A stretch of 64,000 nt of DNA. It comes from Armigeres subalbatus. Lineage: Eukaryota > Arthropoda > Insecta > Diptera > Culicidae. The position numbers and the translations under genes were made by a program. Position 1 is the first letter of the stretch. Each line of letters opens with the position of its first letter. The DNA lies in the NCBI RefSeq assembly GCF_024139115.2, contig NC_085141.1, positions 392,384,632-392,448,631 on the forward strand, read 5' to 3'. Shown here in pieces: positions 9,666 to 21,065 of the stretch. The notes beneath the pieces were generated by a model. It made no database searches. It worked only from the letters and a program-made list of their open reading frames with translations, and was not told the DNA's origin.

Positions 9666-12600
9666 CGGTATACGTAGCAAACTTGCTGAATTGCAATTAA
9701 TAATTAAAGAATACGACCCCTTCATTATAGCACTACAAGAAACAAGAACTAAACCAGGCGTGAATATCAAAATCAAAGGATACAACACCATCTTTACGTA
9801 CCGCCCATCAGGACAAGGCGGCACTGCCATTATGATCAAAAACGGCATAAATTATACACCAAATACTCTAAACACCAACATGGAAATAGTTACGGTTAAC
9901 GTTAACATGCCCTATAAAATGACAGTTGTGTCACTATATATTCCTCCAAATTCAACACTAGACCCCGAAGAATTTGACCAAGTTATCACATCTTTACCAA
10001 AACCACTGATAATCTCCGGAGATTTTAATGCCCACCACCACCTATGGGATCCAGATAGACAAAATGCTAGAGGAAAAGAAATAGCCAAACTGATAGAAAA
10101 ACATGGCCTTATCATCCTAAATGATGGACAAACAACTTTATCCATTCTGCAAAACGAAACGAAAGGATCAGTAAATCTGCAATAGACGTAACAATATGCA
10201 GTCCCGAACTAGCTGCAAAACTAGACTGGCAAATAATAGAGGATCAACACAGCAGCGACCATTTCCCAATCAAAATAGGAACACTAGCAAACAACACTCG
10301 AAAAAAACAAACTCCCAAATGGAAAATTGACAAAGCCGACTGGGCCAAATACGAGGCAGAAATTGAAAATCTAATAACACCAGACCGAGAATACACAATT
10401 GAGGAGATAACAGCTGCTATCAAGGAGGTCGCCTATAAAGCAATTCCTCGAACATCAAACTTCATTAGTACCAAAGCGGTTCCATGGTGGAACGAACAAA
10501 TCAAAACAGCTATCCGCGAAAGAAGAAAAGCCTTAAGGAAACTGAAGAAAACCTCAACCGACAACCCAAACTACGACTCCATCCAAGAGAATTTCCTGAA
10601 AAAAGATACGAAGCAAGAACAATTATCGATGAAGAGAAACAAAATCATGGCAAGAATACGTCTCCGGAATAAACGAAAATACAAACCCAAAAGAAGTATG
10701 GAAAGAATAAGAAGTATAAGAGGAATAAAACATCCGACCCCATATGGACGATATCCATAAATGATCGAAACATTTCTGACCCTCAAGAAGTGGTCGAACA
10801 CATAGCAAACCATTTCGCCAAAGAATCATCTGACGAATCCTACCACCCAAAATTTCTGACAATCAAAAAGAAAAAGAACAAAACCAGTAACTTATCCTGG
10901 AGCCAGAAATGCAGCTTACAACGAGCTTTTCACAATAACTGAACTAATCTATCAAATGGATACTCTGAAAGGATCTTCCCTGGCCCCTGACGAAATTCAC
11001 AACGAAATGCTTAAAAGATTACCTTTCTACATCAAAAAGAAATTACTCCAAGCTTACAATCACATCTGGACGTCAGGAACGTATCCACAAAATTGGCGAG
11101 AATCGTTCCTCATCCCGATTCCGAAACCAGGAAAACAAACCAATGAACCTAAAAACCTGCGCCCAATCTACCTAACGAGCTGCGTGATGAAATTATTCGA
11201 ACGAATGATTAATCGCCGCCTAATGAACTTTTTAGAAAACAAAACTTCCTTGGAACCGAACAACACGCTTTTCGCAAAGGAAGGCAAACATTGGACCCAC
11301 TTACATAGGTAGAAGAATTATGCAACAAAGCCATTACAGACCACAAACACGTAGAACTCCTATTTCTGGATATAGAAAAAGCATATGACAAAACATGGAG
11401 GTACCTCATCAAAGAAAATCTAGCAAAGGCAGGCATTGGAGGCCATATGGCAAAATTTTGTGAAAATTTCCTAAGAGAACGACAATTTAAAACTATACAC
11501 CAAGGACACATTTCGAACCCCAAAATCCAGCAAAACGGAGTACCACAAGGATCGGTGCTTGCAGTTACCTTCTTTCTGATCGCTATCAACAGCATAAAAG
11601 AATGGTTACCCAAACACACAACAATCAAAATATATGCCGACGACATAACCATCGCAGCCACATCCCAATCCGCCAGATGGACCAGGCACCGCATACAAAA
11701 GATATTAGACCAAATTGAAGATTGGAGCAACAAGACAGGATTCACTATCTCAACACAAAAATCGTCAATCATGCACATTGGAAACCGGAAAAACTCCAAA
11801 AGCAACCATCGGCCAAACTATGCCAAACCCCAATATCCACAACGAAAATCGCAAAAGTACTAGGAGTATGGATCGACTACAAACTTAACTACAAACACCA
11901 CATCAAAAAAAACGCGAAGAGTGCAACAAAATCATATCACTGATGAGATGCATCAGTAGTACAAAGTTTGGAGCAGACAGAAAATCACTACTACGTATAC
12001 TTAACTCCATGCTGGTCCCAAAACTGTTATATGCTGCACCAATCATCAGCAAAGCAAACAACAACGACTTAAATCGACTAAATCCAATATACCATCAAGG
12101 AATCCGCATAGCCACAGGCGCATTCCACTCCAGCCCAATCGAAAGTCTCCTGTCAGAAAGCGGCCAACTTCCACTACACCTCAGAATAACAGAAAATCTG
12201 ATCTCATACGCAGCTAAACAAACCAGTCGACAAATAATCCCTAAAGATTGCTCCCTAGCACTACGAGCAATTCTAAAAGCTGAAGAAATAGATATTCCCC
12301 CAGCAACTATCGAATCAAAAATCCCAACATACTATCGCCCTACACAAATCCATGGAATAAACTTTGAAATCACTGAGGAAGCCACTACAGCAGAGAAAAA
12401 ACCGATTTCAAGAAATAAAAGCTACAAAATACAATCTACACAAACACATATACACAGACGGATCGAAAACCCAAGAAGGAAGCGGATGCGGTATTTCCTC
12501 GGAAGACATCGAAATCAGTATCAACCTTCCCCAACATTTGTCCATATTCAGTGCCGAGGCTTACGCGATCAATAAAGCCATCGACCTCCACGAAACAAAT

Positions 12601-13689
12601 CTTTCGGTAATCTTCACAGACTCAAAAAGCGCGCTAATGGCAATCAAACACCAAAACTCAAATCATCCCTGGATACAAGACATTAAACAGAAGCTGATAA
12701 ACAAACCGGGACGCATCGAACTCTGCTGGGTCCCTGCACATATAAACATAACGGGAAACGAAAAGCCGATCAATTGGCAAAAAAGGAACAACCGCACCCA
12801 GAACAAGTAATATCAACACCCCATATGACGATTACAAAAGCTCATCAAACTACACGCTAGACTGAACTGGGAAAACAGTTGGCACAACTACACCGGACAT
12901 CTGAGAGAAATTAAGCATAGCACTGTCGAATGGCAAACTTCAAACATGTTCAAAAGAAAAGAGAGTCTCATAATAACACGACTTAGAATAGGGCACACTA
13001 GAGCCACTCATGGGCACTTTGCTCTGAAAGAAACAGAGTCAACCTGCAGTACCTGTGGAATCCCAACAAGTGTCAAGCATATACTCCTAGACTGCCCCAA
13101 ATTCGACAATATCAGAAAAGAAACAAATATCGCATCATCAGTTTACATCGCCCTGGGCAATGACATCGACGAACTCAAAAACAATCAATTTCGTCGAAAA
13201 AGCAAACTTGACAAACGAAATATGACCAATCAAAACACAAAAAACCACGATCAGCAACAAACGTCGAACCAACCAAACAAACAAAGATATAAAACCGATC
13301 AATTTCACCCCAACCCATCAGTACCAAGCAACGCAGCAGAACAAAACTTCCTGATAGACCCAGCAACAGAAGTGCAGCTCGAACAAAATTCCAAACATGG
13401 GAGGCTCAAGCACGAAGGAGGAAAACACCGCACACACCCACGGAAACCAACTAGTAACTGTGATCCAAACACAGGACGTCCACTCAGCAGAACACAAGGA
13501 ACACCAATCATTACTGCTCATCGTGATCGTGCTACAGATTATCATCATACTTATAACGGTGATCAAGATGATCTACAAAATGATGCGGAAACGATGGATG
13601 GAAAAAGGAATAAAGGCTGCCCGATCCATCGCCACACTAGATGTGTAAAGTGCCCAAAAGTGATTTCAATATATAATGAAATGTAATTT
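9634..13689 (+). pseudogene. ORF2 (endonuclease, reverse transcriptase, RNase H) of the I-clade element, frameshifted
   Basis: Endonuclease segment 9634-10185: IQWNCNGIRSK, LQETRT, ISGDFNAHHHLWD; its SDH motif lies beyond a frameshift (about 10250, HSSDHFPI). RT pieces: RPIYLTSCVMKLFERMI near 11160, then FLDIEKAYDKTW near 11370, GVPQGSVLAVTFF near 11540 and the catalytic IYADDITIA near 11630. RNase H segment (12364-12810): IYTDGSKTQEGSG, FSAEAYAI, FTDSKSALMAI. The last catalytic Asp is displaced by loss of one A in the GAAAAGCCGATCAATTGGC run near 12760. The C-terminal zinc motif CSTCGIPTSVKHILLDC lies near 13050. At least six frameshifts are spread along 4 kb. The family normally nicks the target, primes on it and copies its own RNA. 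Confidence 0.85.
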
Positions 13690-13769
13690 CTTAGGTTAAG
13701 GCGTGAGTCAAATGACTATAGGTTAAGATTCACGTTAATAAATGAACAACAACAACAACTGCACTGGGT

Positions 13770-13917
13770 AATTACCAAGGTTTGGGAGGATGAGGTTCTG
13801 CCGCAGGAGTGTATGGAATGTGTCCCATCTACAAAAAGGGCGATAAGCTGGATTGTAACAACTACCGCGCAATCACATTGCTGAACGCCGCCTACTAGGT
13901 ACTCTCCCATTTGGTTA
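13770..13917 (+). pseudogene. RTE fragment A, continuation (RT start)
   Basis: Continues the copy interrupted at 8186: [39 protein letters not shown]. The LNAAYKVLS box carries a TAG stop in place of the Lys codon. Homology ends at about 13917, where a Penelope-type end begins; the rest of the RT is missing. Confidence 0.85.
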
Positions 13918-14053
13918 AGAAAATTATTTTGAGCTTTTTAGTGGAATGTCTTCACTTGTCATAAGACGAGTTTGTACTATCCCATTGAATTCCACCACTT
14001 AATTGTAACTTGACAGATACGTATTTCGACCTCAACAGTAAGGTCGTCTTCTT
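13918..14053 (-). repeat. Penelope-type end with partial hammerhead-type motif
   Basis: Read on the minus strand, the order is GACGACCTTACTGTTGAGGTC, GAAA, the palindrome ATACGTAT, CTGTC, AATTAAGTGGTGGAATTC, GTACAAACTCGTCTTATGAC, GACATTCCACTAAAAAGC. The CTGAAGA core half is lost at the junction with the LOA element. The 58 bp nearest the LOA element (13996-14053) recur, about 93% alike, on its other side at 18453-18510. Confidence 0.7.
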
Positions 14054-14175
14054 CTTTTGACGGCTGTTCGGCCACATTGAGAGTTGACGTAAAGTCAATG
14101 TCAACTTCTCTTCCCGAACAGCCAAGATAGCTGTGTGGTGTCGGCAGCCAGTTATCTGGCTAAGAATAACGCTAC
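14054..14175 (+). ncRNA. Structured RNA at the 5' end of the LOA element
   Basis: GGCTGTTCGG near 14063 pairs perfectly with CCGAACAGCC near 14115. Nested inside are GTTGAC and GTCAAC. A third helix, AGCCAG-TTAT-CTGGCT (near 14145-14160), is followed by AAGAATAACG. LOA, R2 and RTE elements are known to carry HDV-like self-cleaving ribozymes at their 5' ends, but I could not fit the HDV pseudoknot convincingly. I therefore call only a strongly structured leader. Confidence 0.45.
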
Positions 14176-14623
14176 GGATTGCCTGTTCCGGTGGTAGAAG
14201 TCCACCATACAGGTGACCCCAAATTCTTGGTGTGATGCGGCTTTATGCTTACCGTGCCTACGAATGAATGGTTAGGGGTCTAAAGAACCTAACCGCTAAC
14301 GGAGCCTGTGAAGCACCAGGGCACCCTTCACAGTATCTAGCCCTTACTGCGCTAACCGGAGCTATGGCGTAGTTGACTTTTGCTTCTCCGAAATAATCGG
14401 CTACTCTTATTCAATCTCAACTTGAGGTCAAATAAGGGTGGGATTATGAGCATGTTTTTATTTAGTTTTTCAACAAATTGTCACCTATATGGATTCGCTT
14501 TATGCGTTATACACATTGTACTCTGTGTTTCGTCTTTGACTTTCCTGATAAGATACCAATTTGGTTTCATCGTTGCTGTTCATATTAATGCTGAAGTTGT
14601 GGAGTGCATTATCTTAATTTGCA

Positions 14624-17600
14624 ATGGCTTCAGTTAAGATAGCTCAAATCAATCTTCAGCATAAAAGAACAGCAACGATTAATCTTTGTAGACTCATGCA
14701 AAATGGCAAATCCCAAGTGGCTTTGGTGCAGGAACCCTATTTTCGCAAGGGTAGCTTCTACCTAGGTAACCTAGTGAACCCGGTTTTTGCTGCTTTCAGT
14801 AAAGAAATGGCAAACTCTCGATCAATGCCGCGTGCATGTGTGCTTGTTAACAATGCTATTATTGCTACACTTATCTCTGAACTAACAACCAGAGATGTAT
14901 GTGCTGTCACAATTGATGCAACTGGCGGAACCCCGTCAGGAAATACGTCTATTGTTCGGTTTATCTACCACATGATGAACCATCCCCTACGGATGCTTTC
15001 AAACGAGTTGTCATATATTGCACTTCAAAAGGCCTTCCGCTAATTGTCGGCAGTGATGCTAATGCTCATCACATCATCTGGGGTAGCTCGGATATCAATC
15101 TGAGAGGCTCCAGCTTGATGGAATACTTAAGTAGTACCGAACTTAGTTTACTTAACATAGGCAATCGCCCAACCTTTATGGTATCTAATAGAGCAGAAGT
15201 GTTAGACATAACCCTTTGCTCCAATAGAATCAGTCACGAATTGACGAATTGGCATGTGTCAGATGAGGAATCGATATCTGACCATCGCTACATCTACTTT
15301 GATCATTTGAATGTTACTTCGCAGACCTTGCGTTTTAGAAATCCCGTTCAACAAACTGGGATCTTTACACAGAGTTGCTCTCTACCAAATTTCATGGATA
15401 TCTACCTTCTATAGAAACTCCTACCGACTTGGATGATGCAGTTGATACTACAACGTTGCACATCATGGAAGCTTTCGAAGAAGCTTGCCCTTTACGTTCT
15501 GTAAAAACCTCAAGAGGAACCCCTTGGTGGAATTCCGATTTGGCTAAGTTAAGGAAGCAGTGCAGAAGGAGTTGGAACAGACGCCATTCAGCAGGGACGG
15601 ATTCTTTCAAGTTGGCTCGCAAAGCTTACAAGAAGGCTCTACGATCTGCTGAACGATCCGGCTGGAAAAACCTTTGTGCAAATGTTTCCAATTTGAGTGA
15701 AGCCAGTCGATTGAATAAAATTCTTGCGAGATCCAAGGATTTCCAAGTTGGCGAAATTCGCAAGCCAAATGGCGACTACACTTCTTCTGATGAAGAATCG
15801 TTAGAGCACTTATTTGATACGCACTTCCCTGGATGTGTCGATATAACATCTTCGGATGATCCTGATGTCTTTTCATGTAGCTATGGGTCTTGGGCTCAAG
15901 CACGTAGAATCATAACTACTGAATCGATTCAATGGGCACTTAACAGTTTTGCTCCCTACAAATCTCCAGGGGAGGATGGGATTTATCCCGTTCTACTTCA
16001 GAAAGGTTTTGAACATATCAAACATGTTTTGAAAAAGCTTCTAGTATGCAGTTTTGCTACTGGGTATATTCCCATATCCTGGCGGGATGTCACTGTAAAG
16101 TTTATCCCAAAAGGAGGACGTGCTTCGTATGAAGAAGCGAAGAGTTTTAGACCCATCAGTCTGACCTCATTTCTTCTGAAATGCTTAGAACGTATTATCG
16201 ATCATCACATTCGTGATGACTGTTTGGCAAACATGCCTCTCCATGTTAATCAACATGCTTACCAATATGGAAAGTCCACCGTGACTCTTCTACACAAGGT
16301 TGTCTACGATATCAAGAAAGTATTCGCTCAAAAGCAATCGTGCTTGGGTGCTTTCTTAGATATTGAAGGTGCTTTCGACAACGTGTCTCTTGATGCAATA
16401 TTGGAAGCCGCACGTTGTCATGGGCTACCTAATATTATTACCAAATGGATTCACCAGATGCTTAAAAACCGACATCTCTACTCGACATTACGTCAAGCAG
16501 CGATTAGGAAATTTAGTGTCTGCGGATGCCCTCAAAGGGGAGTATTATCTCCGCTTTTGTGAAATCTCGTTGCAGATACGCTATTGAGGTTACTCAATAA
16601 TGGCGGTTTTCCTACCTATGGATTTGCCGACGACTATCTTACATTGATAGTGGGTTTGTGCATTACTACCTTATTCGACCTGATGCAAAATGCCCTTCAG
16701 GTAGTTGAAAGTTGGTGTCGCCAATATGGCCTTTCGGTCAATCCGAATAAAACATCTATTGTTCTTTTCACGGAAAAACGTAATCGTAATGGTATTCGTC
16801 CATTACATCTTTTTGGTTCTGAAATCAATGTAACTGATCAAGTAAAGTATGTGGGTCTAATTTTGGATTCAAAGCTTTCCTGGACTCCTAACATTGAGTT
16901 CGGCGTGTATGGCTTTCGGCCAATGCCGACGAACCTTTGGTAAAACTTGGGGTCTTAAACCCAAATATATCAAATGGATTTACATAACAGTTGTACGACC
17001 AATTTTGGCTTATGGATGTCTTGTGTGGTGGCAAAAGGGGGAAGTAAGGACAATTCAGTCTAAATTAGGCCATCTTCAAAGGATGTGCCTAATGGCAATG
17101 ACTGGTGCGTTCTCTTCAACTCCCACGGCTGCTCTCGAAGTTCTCTTCGACGTGGCCCCACTACACATACATCTCAAACAAGAAGCATTTTCTTGTACTT
17201 ACCGACTATGGGTTCTCGGTTTTATGGAAGAGAATCCTGTAAACCGCAGTTCTACACACACTTCGTTGTTACCGCTTATGGTTAATTGGGACAAAATTTT
17301 CCTTGCTCCAAGTGATCTCACACACGTTAGTAGTTTTCCTTATAGGACATTTTCAACACAATTCCCTCGCGGGATGAGTGGACATCTGGCTATTTGGAGA
17401 GAAGTATGTCGGACAGCATTGTTTGTTACACTGACGGCTCCCTCCTCGAAGGTAGAGCAGGTGCAGGCGTCTATTCGCGTGAGCTGAGATTGGAACAGTC
17501 ACACTCACTGGGTACACACTGCACTGTCTTTCAGGCGGAAATATTTGCCATCATGTGTGGAGTGCAATCTGCACTGCAGCAACGCATTATGGGCAAAGTA

Positions 17601-18251
17601 ATATACTTCTGTTCAGATAGCCAAGCAGCTATTAAAGCTCTCGCCTCGGCCAACTCAAGGTCGAAGTTAGTAATCGCATGTCGAACTCAAATTGAGGAAC
17701 TGAATTCAGTTAATACTTTACACCTTATATGGGTACCTGGCCATTCTTCCATAGCTGGAAACGAATTGGCTGATGAGTTAGCTCGTAATGGAGCATTGCA
17801 TGACTTTATTGGTCCTGAGCCAGCTATTCCAATATCCAAGTGTTGGGTGAAGCTTTTGATCAACTCTTGGGCTGTCACTCAGCACAAATGGCATTGGACT
17901 AGTCTGGATTCATGTCATCAAACTAAATTGTACATCCGGGAGCCATCTCCGGTAGTAGCAAGCTATTTAGCTAATCTGTCTAAACAGAATTGCAGTGTCT
18001 TAGTCAAGGCCTTGACAGGTCACTGCCGACTGAACTATCACATGGCAAATATTCAACGCGTTGAATCATCTGTTTGTGATAGTTGTGAATCCGATTATGG
18101 AACTTCTTATCATCTAATATGTAACTGCCCAGTCTATGCACAATTGCGCTTCCAAATATTTGGTAAACACTTACTTAGTGAAATTGACTTCAGAAACCTG
18201 AACCTTCAGAGTATTTTGTTGTTCATAACCCGTTGTGGTAAGGAGCTATAA
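14624..18251 (+). pseudogene. LOA-clade ORF2: endonuclease, reverse transcriptase, RNase H
   Basis: Frame pieces in order: 14624-15043 (VKIAQINLQHKRTA, LVQEPYF), 15115-15414 (endonuclease end, SISDHRYIYF), 15375-16562 (linker WWNSDLAKLRK; RT SPGEDGIYPVLLQ, FRPISLTSFLLKCLERI, FLDIEGAFDNV, CPQRGVLSPLL), 16584-16943 (catalytic YGFADDYLTLIV, VNPNKTSIVLF), 16894-17487 (thumb, RPILAYGCLVWW) and 17394-18251 (RNase H VCYTDGSLLEGRAG, FQAEIFAI, CSDSQAAIKAL, GNELADELA; then CDSCESDYGTSYHLICNC). All four RNase H acidic residues and the ADD pair survive. A TGA at 16560-16562 and at least four frameshifts inactivate the copy. Start chosen at ATGGCTTCAGTTAAG because the LOA motif follows at once. Confidence 0.85.
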
Positions 18252-18472
18252 GCTCTTGTACGCTAATGCGTTGTATGCCCTCTTCAAGGGCCCTTTTCCA
18301 AACATTCCCTTTGTTCTCCCATCCACATTCCTTTCCTTTTGTTCACTTCCTTTTCCGTCAGGTGTGTGATGAAAAAGGCTGTGAAGGCGATGGCACAAAT
18401 CTCCCAAATTGAGGTGAACGTGCCCCTGGAGCCGACGTTCTGATACCTGATACCATCACTTAATTGTATCTT

Positions 18473-18518
18473 GACAGATACGTATTTCGACCTCAACAGT
18501 AAGGCCGTCTTCAGTGTC
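18473..18518 (-). ncRNA. Hammerhead-type ribozyme motif at the PLE 3' end
   Basis: Minus-strand RNA order: stem I GACA (18518-18515); core CUGAAGA (18514-18508); one extra C; stem II GGCCU (18506-18502) with AGGUC (18493-18489); GAA; self-complementary AUACGUAU as stem III (18485-18478); C17 at 18477; stem I UGUC (18476-18473). Stem I pairs GACA with UGUC. Stem II includes the canonical first G-C pair. Stem III cannot form a normal hairpin and suggests dimer cleavage, as known for Penelope-associated hammerhead variants with reduced stem III. The predicted cut lies between 18477 and 18476. The extra base after A9 departs from the standard core, so activity is uncertain. Confidence 0.7.
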
Positions 18519-18640
18519 TCGTACTTGACTCGACTTGAAGAAAATGATCGCAGCTTACACTATATATACTATGCGTAGGTATAATAATTTATCTAGGTAC
18601 TTATCTTACTACGTTGCTTATTTCTACTCGCTTGTTGCGC

Positions 18641-21060
18641 TTAATGCTTAGGTATAAACTTGAAGACCCAGGAGCTACCATTTCCTTGATCTTTATTCAA
18701 CAACCGCGTTTGTACCTGTCGGTAGATTTCCAAGCTCTCAGCAACATCAAGTTTCCACGGAGAAGAGACATTTCTTAAAATTTTAATGTTTGATGTCGTA
18801 ATTGAATGATTTTCCTGATGTACATGTTCAGCTACCTTAGACCTAAACTCATAATTTAATCCCTTATCAGTTTCCCTCTTAGCCTTACTTACTTCTGAAA
18901 TATGTTCTTTGAATCTTACATCTAACGATCTTTTTGTTTGACCTACATATACTTTATCACACTGTGAACAATTAATTTGATAAACCCCGGCCTTATTTAA
19001 CATTTCTACTCTATCCTTTGTGGAGCCCAACAGTGTCTTCAGTTGATTGCTTCTGCTGGAGAATACTAAATCGATGCCGAATTTCCTCAGTCGATGGCGT
19101 AGCTGGTGGGTGATGTGTTGATCATAGGGGACCGATACCCTCTTCAGAGGTTCTTCGATTGGAGTCAGTGTTGTCAGTTCGTTTTTCCGTAGGTTCCTCT
19201 GATTCTTGTTGATGATTGCTTGTATTGTTCTTTCCTTGTATCCGTTGATCTTCGCTGTTTCCATGATGTGTTGTAGCTCCTTCGTTTTCCCTTCTTCGCT
19301 CAGGGGGATCGTCTGCATCCTGTGGATCATGTGATGAAAAGCTGCCATTTTATGCTGATACGAATGATTTGATGTGTATGGGATGACTCTCATGGTGTTG
19401 GTGGGCTTCCTGTAGATTTCGAAGTCTAATGTTGCATTTGTTCCCTTGATAACCAGTAGATCCAAGAAAGGTAACTTACTTCCCTTTTCCTCCTCGTGGG
19501 TGAATTTGATGCATTTATGCACGTTGTTTATCGCTTCCAAAATCCTGGGTAGATCTTTTCGGTTGATAATGCTGAAAATGTCGTACACGTATCTCCACCA
19601 TTTCTCAGGTAGTACTCCTTGTTCCTCTAGGTTGTCCTCCAAATTCGCCATGAATAATTCGCACAAAACGGTGATAGCGGATTTCCATAGGTGCACCTTC
19701 GTTTGTTTGTAGAAGCTTCCACGGAATGTAAAGTAGTTCTCATTCATGCATAATCTTGCAAGCTTGAGATGCATCTTTACTTTTCCTCGCCATGCTGTAT
19801 CCGTCCGTTGTTTTAGTAACCAATCCTCCAAAACCCGAGCAGCACAAGTCAGACAAAAATGGTTACAGCAACTTAATTGTGACTGAATCCGATAACATAT
19901 AAGTTGTAGTAACCTATGTGGAACATGTGTGCTGCTAGGGAAGGTTCAGAGCATCCTTCACTGGAACGCTTGGGAACAATGCCGCTACGTCGAATGATAC
20001 CATGATGTCATCTTCTCCGATGTTTCCTGATTCCAATATCCTCTTGGTGAACTCCTGGGTGTTTACAACTGATCTGCTGGAAACGGCTTCGGCATACGCT
20101 GGAACTCCTTGACTAACCACTTGGCCAAGTTTTGTGTAGGAGATCCCACTGATGAAACTATTTCTCGCATCTCTGTACCTGGCTTGTGTATCTTTGGTAG
20201 TCCTTTGATCCTTGGTAACACAGGGTTCGTCATTTTAACCCGGGCTTCTCCGATGATCGTCTTGCATTCCTTCATAGTTTTATCCGAAAGTCGGATTAGT
20301 CCGGGTAGTGGGTCCACTCTCAAATGCCTGTATGGTCCTCCGTTGATTTTTGCCGTCATCTGTTCATCGCAGTCCTCTTTGTTCATTATCACCACTGCGT
20401 TTCCTTTGTCCGCCTTCATGTAGTAAACTGGTTTCTCCTTCAACTCCATTAAAATCCTCCTCTCGTCTTTGTTGGATGTCCCATGATGTCCTGCTTTGAT
20501 GGCGTCTGCTACGATGTTTCTCACACTATTCTGGTCCCGTTGATCAACATTTCGTGAAATCGCTGTCTCAGTATCCACGATTATCTGCTCTAGGTTCGCT
20601 TTCTGGGTTGTCGCATACCCTAACCCCTTGTTGAGGTGTGCTATTTGTTCCTCTGTAAACTGCTGTGTCGAACGGTTAACAACGAATCCCTCGATTATTT
20701 GTACTGTGGGGTTAGTCGTTCTACCTTCCGTCGCTGATTTCCCTCGTAGAATGGTCAATTTCTTTTTGTGCAGTCTCCTCTTCCTGTCCGCTTCACACTC
20801 TTCGGCCCGCTGTACCTTCTTTAGGAATATGTCGAAAGAGTCTTGGTTCTCCTTTGCCAGCTTGAGGTGCAGGTTTTAGCACTCCAAGTTCAACCTCTCT
20901 AGCTTGGCATAGTGTCCCTTGATTGACAACTTCAACAAATCCGATTCCGCCCTCTTACTGATAGAATTTGGGATGTGAGCTCCCATCTTAATCCTATGGC
21001 TGACAGGAGTCAGCCTCTCCTTTTGGCACTTCTTAACTTCGTTTCTATAAAAACATTCTT
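18641..21060 (-). pseudogene. Penelope-type RT plus GIY-YIG endonuclease, disrupted
   Basis: N-terminal part (about 21060-20760): NEVKKCQKERLTPV, KLERLNLEC then a TAA at 20877-20879, LKLAKENQDSFDIF. Middle (20758-20063): PVYYMKADKGNAVVIMNKED, IKGLPKIHKPG. After a frame change (20120-19935): MVSFDVAALFPSVPV, the RT motif with the first catalytic Asp. Then a 107-bp insert. The last frame (19831-18641, 396 codons) has the catalytic box as WRYVYDIFSI: the usual YVDD has become YVYD through a GAC-to-TAC change at 19583-19585. The GIY-YIG domain covers residues 281-370 (AGVYQINCSQC, VYVGQTKRSLDVRFKEH, ESLEIYR). The YKQ-GAPMG-NPLSP box around 19660-19720 is readable only by switching frames. It cannot make active RT. 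Confidence 0.85.
19834..19940. mobile_element. 107-bp hairpin MITE inside the PLE RT
   Basis: The ends are inverted copies: CCCGAGCAGCACAAGT at 19834 and, on the other strand, CCCTAGCAGCACACATG at 19940; the similarity continues inwards (GGTTAC, CAACTT). Removing it with two of the flanking A/T bases rejoins the PLE frame as DALNLLEDWLLKQR. The target duplication is at most 2-3 bp (AA/TT). Superfamily unknown. Confidence 0.65.
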
Positions 21061-21065
21061 CATGT

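Larger units (their letters stand above)
8187..13757 (+). mobile_element. I-clade non-LTR retrotransposon inserted in RTE fragment A
   Basis: The 5.57-kb insert is bounded by the 12-bp direct repeat ACTGCACTGGGT (8175-8186 and 13758-13769). Removing the insert and one repeat restores the host RTE frame (ALHWVITKVWED). It has a 5' UTR with internal promoter, a gag-like ORF1 with zinc knuckles, an ORF2 with endonuclease, RT, RNase H and a terminal zinc motif, and an (AAC)n 3' tail at 13741-13760. RNase H in ORF2 and a short-repeat tail instead of poly(A) suit the I group. Many frameshifts in both ORFs make this copy non-autonomous. Confidence 0.85.
14054..18450 (+). mobile_element. LOA-clade (Lian-like) non-LTR retrotransposon, decayed
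   Basis: It begins with a structured, non-coding leader of about 570 bp (14054-14623), then an ORF2 with the clade-typical start IAQINLQHKRTA, endonuclease, RT and RNase H, then a short 3' UTR ending in TGATACCTGATACC. No ORF1 was recognised. Penelope-end sequence lies on both sides in the same orientation, so the element inserted in or next to a Penelope end. Several frameshifts and an in-frame TGA show that it is inactive. Confidence 0.75.
18451..21065 (-). mobile_element. Penelope-like element (PLE), broken
   Basis: The minus-strand body encodes an RT followed by a GIY-YIG endonuclease, the arrangement that defines canonical Penelope-like elements, and ends in a hammerhead-bearing terminal region (18451-18540). 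The 5' end is unclear; no second terminal copy was found between 20.9 and 21.5 kb, so it is probably 5'-truncated. The RT region is interrupted by a 107-bp hairpin MITE (19834-19940), a stop at 20877-20879 and frameshifts. Confidence 0.85.
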
